Part shown: positions 37,968-48,626 of the stretch, one piece after another
Layout of the letters: every line of letters starts with the position of its first letter
How positions within the stretch are numbered: the stretch's first letter is position 1
NCBI GenBank assembly: GCA_034406715.1
Contig: CP137865.1
Location: 434,001-498,000, forward strand
Direction of reading: 5' to 3'
Origin: Rhodotorula mucilaginosa
Lineage: Eukaryota; Basidiomycota; Microbotryomycetes; Sporidiobolales; Sporidiobolaceae
Length of the DNA: 64,000 nt
The notes under the pieces: model-generated
Seen by the model: only the letters and a program-made list of their open reading frames with translations
What the model was told of the DNA's origin: nothing
The model's database searches: none
Made by a program: the position numbers and the translations under genes

Positions 37968-38851
37968 ATGACGACCAAGACCTACTTTTGCTACGGCGTA
38001 TCCGTCACCAATGAGTCGATCACGTACGCGACCATGGCTTACCCGAATTTGGACGGGCCCTTCCGCTTCATCCGGCTCGTGCAAAAGCGCATCAGGGAGG
38101 GCACCTTGCAGACTGCGCCGACTTCAGCAGCCGGCTTGATCCCGGTCGAAATCTGGGACCTCGTCCGGCACAAAGTGACCGACCTCGAGCTCCGTGCCGC
38201 CGAACGCGGGTTTCTCGAACGGGTCAGGCGCGACTCATCCTTCTCATGTCACTGTCGTCGTTCAGCGAGACATTGGGTAAGTCTACTACGCTGTAACGGG
38301 TGCGTGAACGAATTGCTGGCCTACCAAGGGTTCGGCGATCCCGCTTTGGCCAAGGTACGTCGCGGCAGACGACCTCGCACACACATGAGCTGAAATGCTT
38401 CATCCCTCCGCAGAAGTGCCGCGTTCTCCTGCACAAATACGGTCTCGATATGCCTTCAACCCGGATGCTCAAGCGTTCACCGTCGGAGTTCTGCGCTCTA
38501 ACAAATGGTGATCCTAGTACCGTCGCTTTCATCGCTTTGTCGCCGACATCAAGGACGGATGAAATCGACGCCGACGATCACGTGAGCTATGAACAACCAA
38601 AAGTCGACAACATGGACAACGAGTACAACGACGGGATCTGGCCCGTCTCGCTCGACAAGCCTGGCGACGCCGACCAACGTTTTCGGCGCCTCTTGCGCGA
38701 CTTGCACCTGACGCCTCTGAGGGTCAGCGACGGCTCCATCGGTATTGCGAGGGCGACGGACACAACCGGCACGCGCGCGTACGAAAAGATCAGCGCCGCC
38801 GAGGTCCAGCCGCAGTGGCATCTCTTTACGACTGTCACGTGCGATTGGTAG
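37968..38851 (+). CDS. Paralog family copy D
   Basis: Two exons (37968-38354, 38414-38851) give 274 aa. Start at MTTKTYFCYGVSVTNES. The order matches copies A-C with more divergence: an N-terminal block with ATMAYPNLDGPFRFIRLVQK, then F-box-like LIPVEIWDLVRHKVTDLELR, then CNGC (CxxC) followed by ELLAYQGFGDPALAK at the intron. Exon 2 starts KCRVLLHKYGLDMPSTRMLK and contains EIDADDHVSYEQPKVDNMD and DADQRFRRLLRDLHLTPL. The exon-2 start is also present in copy F. Function unknown; no signal peptide or membrane segment. Confidence 0.65.
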
Positions 38852-39289
38852 CAGTTGCTTCCGCCTCGAAATAGCTTGCGCTTGGCTGTGTATAGTGTGC
38901 AATCTTCTGCTTGAACAGCATTTTCTGAGCCCGGTAAGCGTATTTGTGTTTGAGTCCAGCTCGACAAACGCGAGAACAACGAGAACGACTTCCGCTCGCA
39001 TCGGACCGCCTCCGGAGCATCGCAACAGCACTCTTTTGCTCCTACTGCCTTCAACCTACGCCCTGCTTGCTGTGTCCGCTGCCCAACCCGCTCGCACTGT
39101 GCTCAGCTCCACCTTGTCGCATTCCGACCGCCTGACGAGCGATTCCAGCCTTCTGCTTGCTCCTAAACTCGACCAGGTGCGCTCGGAAGGATGCAGCTGC
39201 TCTATCGCTAAGCCGACAGCCCGCCCCGTTCTCACTGACGTTTAGCCTTTGACTCCTCAGCTCGATCGTCGGCACCAACGAGAAGCAGC
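38852..39289. promoter_or_regulatory. Intergenic between family copies D and E
   Basis: About 440 bp between two tandem genes of the same family, presumably the promoter of copy E. No gene or defined element seen. Confidence 0.35.
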
Positions 39290-40194
39290 ATGCCGGGCGA
39301 CATCACCCTCTGTTTCGGTCTCGCTGTCGCAAATGACTCTCTCACGTTTGCCACGATGGCCTACGAAAAGCTCAAGGGGCCGTTCCGCTTCGTCGAGCTT
39401 GTGCAAAGTCGGGTTCGCCGGGGAAATCTGCAAGCGGAGCAGGGGCGCGCAGTCGCACGCCTTCCGAACGAGCTCTGGGAAATGATCCGTCACAAAGTGA
39501 CCGAAATCGAGCTTGAAGCGGCCGAGCGCACCTTTGTTGCGAAGAATGCCTGCGACAACTACAACAACTCCGCTTCCGATCGCGATGCCGAAAAGCCTTC
39601 AATCGCAGCACGAAGCTGGCGGACAATGTTCGCAACGCACGCTTGCTGGGAATGCCTTTACTCCTACCCAGGATTCTTCGACCCCGCCCTAGCCATAGTG
39701 CGTTGCTTCGCCACCAGTTCCAAATTTCCCGTGTTCCGCCTTGACTGACTGTATGTCCCGCATAGCCGTGCAGGCAAATGCTCCGTGACTACAACCTGGA
39801 TCTACCCACGACGTGGATCTTCCCTCAAGATATCACTGAGAGCCGCAGGGCTGACGGAGATCCCACCGCTGCGGCTATTCTCGCTTTGCCGCGTAATCCC
39901 GCACCCGTCGATGTTGATCCTTACGACCAGCTGAGCTGTTACCTGCCGGAAGTCTCTGAAGACGAGCCGTATGCTGACGGATTGTGGAACATCTCCCTCG
40001 AGACGCCGGCCGGAGCTTCCGAGCGATTCCGCAAGTTGGTGAACGACCTCCATCTCGTGCCCCTCGTCATCAACGACGGTACGATCGGACTGCCTCACAA
40101 GTCCAAGAACAAGCGCATGTACAAAGAAGTGAACGCCCGTCAGGTCAAGCCACGCTGGATGCTTTTTACCACAGTCTTTTTCGATCAGTCGTAG
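39290..40194 (+). CDS. Paralog family copy E
   Basis: Two exons (39290-39697, 39766-40194) give 278 aa. It is the tandem neighbour of copy D and similar over its whole length: MPGDITLCFGLAVANDS, ATMAYEKLKGPFRFVELVQS, F-box-like LPNELWEMIRHKVTEIELEA, HACWECLYSYPGFFDPALA with CxxC at the intron, CRQMLRDYNLDLPTTW after it, and ASERFRKLVNDLHLVPL near the C-terminus, ending RWMLFTTVFFDQS (copy D: QWHLFTTVTCDW). The intron position is the same as in D, and the structure parallels B and C. Function unknown. Confidence 0.65.
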
Positions 40195-40324
40195 CGACTC
40201 TGTCCGTTTCGCTTGTGCAAAATGCAGCTTTCACCATAAGCTTTCTACATTGTGCATTTGTACGAATGAGAGGGTCCGCGATGGAGTTGGCGGAGTTGTG
40301 TAATGCAACGTGCACACAGTCTTC

Positions 40325-43300
40325 CTAGGCCGACTTCATCGTCTTTTGTTTCTCCGCAAACATGACCACCTTGCGGTCAACCGCCATACCCTATGGACCA
40401 GCCATGGCATCAGATGGCATCAGTAGAAAGTGCTGCGACAGAGTCAAGGCGAGTGTACCCACCTTGCGCTGCCGGACCGAGTCCATGTACTTCTTGGCGA
40501 CGTTTTCTCGGTCAGCCTTCTCACCGAGATCTTCGAGTTCCTCCTCCGTCGTCGGTACCCAGAAGGGGTCCTGGTCGAGGGTCTCGTAGCCGTAGAAGAC
40601 CAGCTGAGGAGAGGCAGCGCCGGAAGTACGCGTGCGAATCTCTGCGAAGACGGCGGGTGTTAGTTAGCTCGAGAGGGAGAAGGGGAAAAGATATTGCTGG
40701 CACGCACCATCGGCGAAACCGAAAGACTCGACGACCGGAAGGAGAGCCGAAATCGTGAAGAAGGCCGTGCCTTCTTTCATCTCTTCCGAGATGATGCGAC
40801 CCTTTCGCTTCGCGACAACGCCGTAGACCTTGCCGAGAACCTCACCTGCGGGCCGGGAAAGGATCAGCATTCACACCTCAAAGAAAAACGACTGCAGCAT
40901 CCAACACCCACCGGTCGCTTGGATATCGCACGAGTACATGGCGAGCTGAAGTCGCGGCGACCAATCGAGCAAGCCGTTTCGGAAGGCGTCCTGGCCTGCC
41001 GAGATCAGCTGCCCTCGTGCGCCGGACCATCTTGACCGCACTGCAAAAAGAACGGGTATAAGCCATCAGAGTTTGGCACACAAGAGGCTCGTGAAACGTA
41101 CCCGTGGCGATGTCGAGCCCGTCTGAGTGGAGTTCGACCGCTTCGAGGAAGTACGCCATCCCGACCACCGGTTCGGCGCAAAGCGGTCCACGGTTCATCG
41201 CGAGCTGGAACGCCGTATCAAAGTTCTCGTCGAGTTCGCGCACGTCCGGCAAATGTTCCATGGCCTCGGACGACATGTCGACTTCGGTCAAGGCCGCTTT
41301 CAAACTCGAGACGTCGACGTCGCCGGCAAACTCTGTCGAAGCAAATTCGGCACCCAAAGCTGGGTCTGATGCTGATTCGGCAGGCGTTTTGGGCGGACTC
41401 AGCGCCGAGTTGCCACCGGGCGTTTGAAGCGCAGACGGAATGGCCGCTTGTCGCTCGAGGCGTCTCCGAATCCTGTGAAGTGACGGCGGCGTGAGTGTAG
41501 AAGTCGAATAGTAAGAAGGGGGAAACCGATACTCACGATCGAGGAGAACCCGGGGTCCGATCGACCAGAAGATTCGGTCCAACCCGCCGCGGGCCAAACG
41601 CCCAAATCTGCTCCGCCAACCCCGTCCAGTCCCGTCCCGCTTCTGAAAGGACCTGTTCAAACTTGGGCCAGAACTCCTCGGGCGTGACCACCTCTGCACC
41701 CTCGGAGACCTCCGTAACCGCTTCCGACTCGTCATCGGCCTTGCCACTCCGTCGGTCTCGCTGGATCCGCTTGATCGTGTTCGCATTGGCTTTGAGGAAG
41801 GACGTGCTGCTGGAAGGCATCGGTGCAGCGCGAATGGTGAAAGTGACGAGTCCGGACTGCACGGAGCCAAGCACAGTGCCGCGAGGTTGGTTCGGCGTCT
41901 TCGGTGGCGCCATGTCTGCAACTCGCGAGAGTCAGCTGCGCTCGCACGACCTCGACACTTTGTTAAGAGTACTCGACATACCGGGAGCAGAGATCGCAGT
42001 CTCGCGGAACGGCACGATGGGCGGCGAAACAGTGATCTCGATCTTGGCAAAGCGGTCGCGAAGATCTTTCAAGCAGCGCTGTGAGGCGAAACTCTTGTCA
42101 GCGCGCGCCCGGCATCACTGTAAGGAAAGAGCGGCTTACCTCGAGATGGAGCTCGCCTGCTGTGAGGATGACGTGCTCTCCCGTAGACTGGACGAGCGTC
42201 TCGACGCAAGGATCGGCTTGATTCAAGAGACGGAGACCCTCGACGAGTTTCGACATCTCGGACGGGTCCTGTGGCTCCAGCGCGACGCGGACAATCGGAG
42301 GAGACTGCGAGCCAGGCAAAATCAGCACCAGGAACCGAGAGACCGTGGGGGGAAGGAGAAGCGCAACTCACGGTATTGGTGACGCCGGCGAGGTTGACGA
42401 GGCAGTCGCGATCTTCGTCGCGCTGCTGGCCTTCTTTCGTTTCGCGATCCTTGCCCATCCCGCACAAAGTCGCATTGCGGAGGACGATCCCTTCGAGTCC
42501 TCCGATCGCAAACAGATTTCCAGCCTGGACCTCCTTGACGGCGAGCAGTTCCCGCCCCATCATCATGAAGAGGTTCTCGACCTTGATCGTCTGCAGGTGT
42601 TTGCTGTTCGAGGGGTGCGACGGCGCGAGGTCCGAGTTGTACTTGGGCAGGACGGCGTAGAGCGTTTCACCGAGGGTGATCGTGCCCGAGTACAGGCGCG
42701 CGAACCCGATCAGCGCATCTTCCTTCCCGGCGCTTCCTCCGTTCGACTCGTCGACCTTGTCGTCCTCTGTCGGTTCGACATTCGCCGCATGGTAGGCTGC
42801 CATGACCGCCTCGGCCTCTTCCGCTTTGCCCTCGGCGAGGAGAGCCTCCTTCTTCTCCTTCGCCTCCTTGAGCGCCTTGGCTCGCGCGCGCATGTCCTCG
42901 GCCGTGAGTTGCTTCCGCTGGTTCTGCGGCAAATCTTCAATTTTGACCGCAAACATCTTGCTCACGTACGCGACGCGGTACGCCTCGTCGGCGTTGGAGC
43001 CCGAGTACAGGTCACGTTCGAGTTTGTTTGCGGGTGCAATGTCGTCGTCGAGGTGACCGAGCTCGGGGTGCAGCATCCGCGGGATCCGGAACGACTGAGC
43101 GGCTGCGGGAGCGGGGACCTTGTCGATGATGGCTTGGAAGGCCGAGGGGGCGAGCGGGAGCCACTGCGAAAAGATCGACAGCAGCAGGTTGCGCGTGTCC
43201 TTGGCGCGGAGGTCTTGTGGTCGCACTTTGACGCCGAGCGTGGTGATAATCTTGTCGACCTTGGCGGGGTTGCTGAATTCCGGAAACCAGAGAGGTCAGA

Positions 43301-44581
43301 GAAACCGCGTGTGTCCTTTGCGCAATCCAAAACCGACTTACTTGTTCAGCGAGACGCAGTCGTACACGGCCCAGATGTTCTCGAGGACGAACTGGACAAA
43401 GAGCGGTTTGAGTTTCTTGCCGCTCGCCTCCATCTTTTTCCTGCTCAGGACGCGCTTGCTCTTCGGGTCGAGGTACCACTCGCCCCAGAGGACCTTGTTG
43501 AGGTTGCTCGCGCTGAAGCCGAGTTTGGAAGCGTACAACTCGGCGAAGCGCGAGATGCGGAACGCCCAGCCGTCGATCGCGGACGCAAAGAGGACGTTCC
43601 CCTGTGCCGGGTCAAAGTAGAGGGCCGAGTCGTCCCGCTCCTCGAACGGTTCCTCCTCGGCGGCGGCGTCGGCGTCGGCGTTGGCTTTCGCGCGGCGCTC
43701 GTGCCGCCGGAGGTCTTCCTCCATGCGTTCGGACGAGTAGAAGGAACCGACGACGGCGTTGACGTCCTCGATGATTCGGTTCAGGTGGTGGTACGCTTCG
43801 GTGGGCGAGAGCTTGATCTCGGTCACGAGGCGGTCGAGTTTGTTGATGACCAGGATCGGTCGCAGGTGAGAGAGATACACCGTTCGGAGTACTGTCACGG
43901 TCTGCGGTTCGGGGCGAATGGTTGATGAGCAGCCGTGTCGCCACACCAATCCAAGGGAAAGACAAGAGCAGCTTTGTCGGCTTACCTGAGTGCAGACTCC
44001 CTCTACGGCATCGACGAGGACGAAAGCTCCATCACACAGCCGAGAAGCGGTCGAAACCTCGCTCGAAAAGTCGACATGGCCGGGCGTGTCGATGAGGTTG
44101 ATCTTGAAGTCTTCCAGAACGGGCTGCGGTTGACCTGTTTCACCTTGCATCTTCAGCTCGCATGCCTCTCGTCGGGGCCTCGTGAGGCACACCTGGCTGC
44201 TCACCTTCCGTGCCCGCTTTCGGTAACCGCCACCGGAGGCTGACGGCCGAACTCTCCATCGTGATTCCTCGCTCCTGTTCGTCCTCGCGGCTGTCGAGGT
44301 AACGAATCGTTCCGGCGAGACGCGACGAGATGATGCCGTTCGCGGCCAGCAGTCCATCGGCAAAGGAGGACTGTGATGTTGTCGGGTCGAAAGTCAGTTC
44401 CGGAGGAGGAAGAGTCGAGCGAGGAGAAGCAGACAAACTTTTCCGTGGCTGGTGTGGACAGTAGTATCTGATCAGTCCGGCGTCTATGGCCCGCGTGCAA
44501 GAGAGAGGCACACGATGTGACTCACTCTACGTGTGCGACGATGCATATGTTGCGCGTCCTCTCCTGAGGGATGGCTGCCAT
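40325..44581 (-). CDS. EFL1: Elongation factor-like GTPase 1 (EFL1/RIA1)
   Basis: About 14 exons; start [18 protein letters not shown] at 44581. The P-loop is built from exon 1 (44581-44526), a 10-nt exon (44448-44439, completing DHGK) and exon 3 from 44370 ([13 protein letters not shown]). Switch and G motifs follow: [24 protein letters not shown] and NKLDRL. A long insert within the body ([14 protein letters not shown]) is typical of EFL1 and absent from EF2. Later domains include GELHLE and [11 protein letters not shown]-like ([13 protein letters not shown]), and the C-terminus [18 protein letters not shown] with [19 protein letters not shown]1 with Sdo1/SBDS evicts eIF6 from the pre-60S subunit in the cytoplasm. 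Internal exon edges were not all fixed. Confidence 0.92.
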
Positions 44582-45162
44582 CGCTGCGTCTGATGTCCTC
44601 TGTCAGCTCGCCGAACAACGCTGCGAGGGAGCTAGAAGAGACTTACACCGAGTCTAGAGGAGAATTGGGTCGAGCCTAGTCTGCGTACGAGCAGTCTGTG
44701 CTGCTGTTCGGTATCGATGAGCTCACCGCTTCAAACAGCCGAGTCGACGAGCGGCTCGGCGAGTCACACTCACCGAAAGGCAAACGGAGTCTGTAGCTTT
44801 TCTCTGGATCGCTGATTCTAGTGCGTACTGCGGGCGATTTGCTAGAGCACAGCAAGCGTGACAAAGTCGGACGCAAAGGCAAGCAAAGAAGAGTTGACGG
44901 CGACCGCTTCACTCGACCTCGAGTCGAGCCAGAGACGATCAGCAGATCGGTGCAAACAGCTACTGGGAATCCATCCAGCCCTGCAAAACTCTGCCCCGAG
45001 GGCTGTACAGCGCTGCCGAGTGACGCTGAACGGCAAATCGCAGCTCCACCTCGTTCGGATCCGACCAGTAGAGGTCACTAAAGCCCGTCAAGACGCTGGC
45101 CAGAGAACAGGACACGCTGCTAGTGAAGGACCGAGGGGCGACCTGCATGGCGGAGAAGCCCG
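44582..45162. promoter_or_regulatory. Divergent intergenic region, EFL1 / UIM protein
   Basis: About 580 bp between divergent start codons. It holds both promoters and possibly a 5' leader exon. No gene or defined element seen. Confidence 0.35.
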
Positions 45163-48100
45163 ATGCCGGAACAAGCGACTCTCGACCCGTATCATGATGA
45201 GCGACGACTATCCTTCGACCGCTCGTACACCACGCCAGAGTACGCCACCTACGGCACACAGACTTATGCGCGATCAGATCCTTACCTTGCCGTCCACGCC
45301 GGAGCTGTACCGAACCCGGCATCGTTTGTGCGTCGACAATCCCCCCCGGCCGAGACGGGCGGGACGACGTCGAGTCTGCTGCCGCTCGATCAGGCCGTCA
45401 GGCTCGACAGAGAGCGAACCGTGCGAGCAGCGTCCACTACAGCTCTACCGTCCTGGCCAAGCGGGCACTATGGGCCGGGGAATCCTTCTTCGCCCTCGTC
45501 GTCGTCGGCCAACACACCCTTCGCACCCTCCTCGACTTTTGCGCGAGCAGCAGGTCCAACAACTCCGACTCAGCAGACTCCGACACGCAAGCTGACAAAG
45601 CACCGCCGGTCCTCGTCCGGGTTCGGCCGTGCCGCCGGCCCTCCGTTGCCGACTTCGCTTGCGCACTCTTCGCCACACTTTTCGCCGGCCGCGCCGCCCA
45701 GCTGGCAGGCCACCAACCTTCACGAGTCTGCTGCTGTACCTCGACCATACATCGTTAATTCGCCTTACCCACCGCCGTCGAGTTCTCTACGACCTAATTC
45801 GTCTTATGCGCAATCGCAACAGTCGATAGCTCAAACCCCTGCGCCGCCGCAGGCAGGATATCATACGTTCCGACCATCGGACTCGCTCCACCTATCGCCA
45901 TACCCGCCTGTCAGACCGCCGCTTCCTTCTCTTCCTGTGCGGACCGAATCGGAAGAGCAACAGGTGAGCTTTCCTCCGCTGAGCGAGAAGAGAAAGGCTC
46001 ATCCGCTCACTTGCCATCGAGTCAACAGATCGAACGAGCACGCCGCGAGTCTCTCGAGGCCGAGCAAGCCCGAATCGCCGCCCTCGCCGCCGCAGAAGAC
46101 CACCTCCTCCAGCTCACCCTCGCCGAGTCCGAGTCCGAGTCGGCCGCCGCACGCGAACGCGACCGCCTCGCAGCGTCCGAGCTGCGCTCGATGGAGGAAG
46201 TGATTCGCGCGAGTCGGGAAGAGGAAGGACGGAGGAGGTGGGAGCAAGAGAGGCAGAGGCGGGCGGAGGAAGAAGCGATGGCGAGGGCAATCGAGGCGAG
46301 TCGAGTTGTTGTCGTCGTCAGCGAAGATGGGTTCAACGGGGACAAGGGCAAGGGCAAGGGTAAAGCTTACGCGCCGATGCACAGCGAGGGCGGGCTCGCA
46401 GCGTCGGAGCAGGATGTGGACGAGGATGAAGACGAGGCGCTCGAGCTTGCGATGCGACTCAGTCTCGACGAAGCGGCACGTCAACGTCAATGGCAGCAGC
46501 AGCAGGCGCAAAACCTCCATCTTCCGCCGTTGACAGCGGAAGGCACTGGCTATGGAGCCGCAGAGACCAGCGCCCAAGCCTTTGAGCGCTACAGTCGACC
46601 CTCCGAGCCGTCTTCAGCAGACTCCGCCAATCCGTCGGCGTCGAATTTTCCGAGGCGAGGCATGTCCCTCCTCCTCGATGACGAGTTGGACGTCCCTCCG
46701 GATGCGGCTCTGGACGTTTCGCTCGCACCGCCTCCTCCTCCGGCATACGAGTTCCCGGCGCATGCGGCGGAGTTGGATCGGCCGGGGGATGTCATCGTCG
46801 GGCCTGGTCGACCGCTCCCGCCGACGCCTCTCCCGTCTTCTCCACCTCGACCTCGACCTCTGCCGACGCCGCCCATTGTGGCTGGCGCCATGCCACCTCC
46901 AGAGGTAGCAGGGAGTCATCGGTACGGACGCAACGACTCGCCGGCCAGCGTCCCATCTCTTTCCACGACAACCGCCGCAACGCCAGCGAGGCGGCCCACC
47001 TCTTCTGAGGAAGAGTCGCACCCCGCTCTGACGCCAACGGACTTTGAAGCCGATCCTTTTGACGATCGTTACGAGGTGGTGGGGGGTGTCAGGTGGGAGG
47101 AGAGGCTGTCAAGGACGGGGACGCCCTTTTCAACTACCGACTCGACTGCCTCGGGCTCGGGAGGTCTCGGACTCTTTGACGCCGTTCTTGCTCGCCGAGC
47201 CAGCCAAATGAGCGCGACGCTTCTGAATCAGCAGACCCATTCCAGGGCTACACTCGACGACGGGAACGATCTCGCTACGGCATCCGAGCCGATCCCGGTT
47301 TCACCCATCTCGACCACGGCCGCCCGCATCTCGACCGTCGCCGCGCCCGCGAAAACGGCACCAGTTTCTCCCCTTCAAGCGGCCGACGCTTTCACTGCAG
47401 AAGTATCGCCAACCTCCGCTGTGTCTGCGCCGACGAGTCCGGTACCCGCTCGTGGATCCATCCCCTCGTTCGGCGGCTACGTCGAAGAGGGTTCGGCGAT
47501 TTCTGCGAGCGAGCGAATCCTGCGGGAAGTCAGATGGGGCTTTGTCGACCTCGACTTGAGCAAGAGCGGTCGGCGACCTCCCTTATCCTACGAGGGTGAC
47601 TTCCCGCGAGGTGCTCAGCTGAGCCTCATGCCGGACCCAGACGGACATCAATCATACGCTTCTTTTGCAGTCGAAGCGCGCACTTGGCAAGGGTTGGTCG
47701 TCTACCTCATGTGGCACGGCAACTCGCGGTTCGAAGCGGCGCCCTCCGATCTCGAACGCGACAAGAGCGGTCGCGGATACCGAACGTCGGTCTCGCTGGA
47801 CTTCTACCGCGCTCCGTCCAGCTCGAACGCGGCCGTCTCGATCCGACCGCCCCGTGTCCGGGCGCGCGTGACCCTTCTCCCGCTCTCCGACAGCTCGACT
47901 CGACCGTCCGATTCCGCAATTTTGTCGCCTTTGGCGATCACGGTCGTGTCTACGCCTTCGTTCGACGCCATCAACCCAAACATCCGACTCGAGTTGAGCG
48001 TGCCGCCCACTCTGCCCATCGCTCTCTCGTCCCTCGCTAGCCTTCTCGCGGACGCCCACGCCGCCGCTCGTAAAGCCAGTCAAGCTCCACCATCACCGAA

Positions 48101-48465
48101 CAAGTCCTCTCGTCACGGCAAGGCGATCGCGTCCGTACCCCCGCCGACCGCCGGACAGCAGGCGCTCTTGAACGCGATCGAGCTCTTCCGCAAACTCGGG
48201 GGAGATCAGACCCAATCGGCTCAAGGAAGCCATCACGCGCACGACGACGAACGCAGCTTGCTGGACCGCATGAAAGCAAGGCTGAGGCATCGCAAAGGGC
48301 CGCAGCTCCTCCCTATATCGAACGACGACCCGAGCGAGGGTCTCCCGCTTCCAGAAGGTGAGCTCACATCTTTTCTGCGACACTGGCACATGGGTTTGAC
48401 CTTTTTCTCGTCTCTCGCTTGCAGGAGCCCTCCTCATCACCCCTTTCCCCCTCGACTCGACCTGA
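45163..48465 (+). CDS. Large protein with ubiquitin-interacting motifs, unknown role
   Basis: Three exons (45163-45963, 46029-48357, 48425-48465) give about 1,056 aa. The N-terminal about 270 residues are Ser/Pro-rich and disordered. A coiled helical stretch (RARRESLEAEQARIAAL) leads into UIM-like helices: near residues 288-302 (LLQLTLAESE), 345-355 (EAMARAIEAS) and a good match near 400 (EALELAMRLSLDEAA). Then come proline-rich segments (PLPPTPLPSSPPRPRPLP), possible SH3 ligands. A folded domain near residues 770-870 (WGFVDLDLSKSGRRPPLSY; WQGLVVYLMWHGNSRFE) is not one I recognise. It could be an endocytic or ubiquitin-sorting adaptor; this is inference from the motifs. Confidence 0.75.
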
Positions 48466-48626
48466 TACCTTCTGTAGCTCTTCCGCACATCTGTTGTCGT
48501 ATCATGCACAGCGTACTTACTCTCCGGGCAGACTGAGGACGCGAGGCTTGTGAGGTAACTCGTGCTGCGACAGATCGCGTTTCACCGAGACAAGAGGTCA
48601 TGTCACCAATAGATATAGTCCGGCAA

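Noticed and set aside
42345-43925. Long plus-strand open frame (526 codons) opposite EFL1
   Set aside because: It is antisense to exons that encode conserved EFL1 motifs. High GC with C/G third positions leaves long mirror frames, and its translation shows no family feature.
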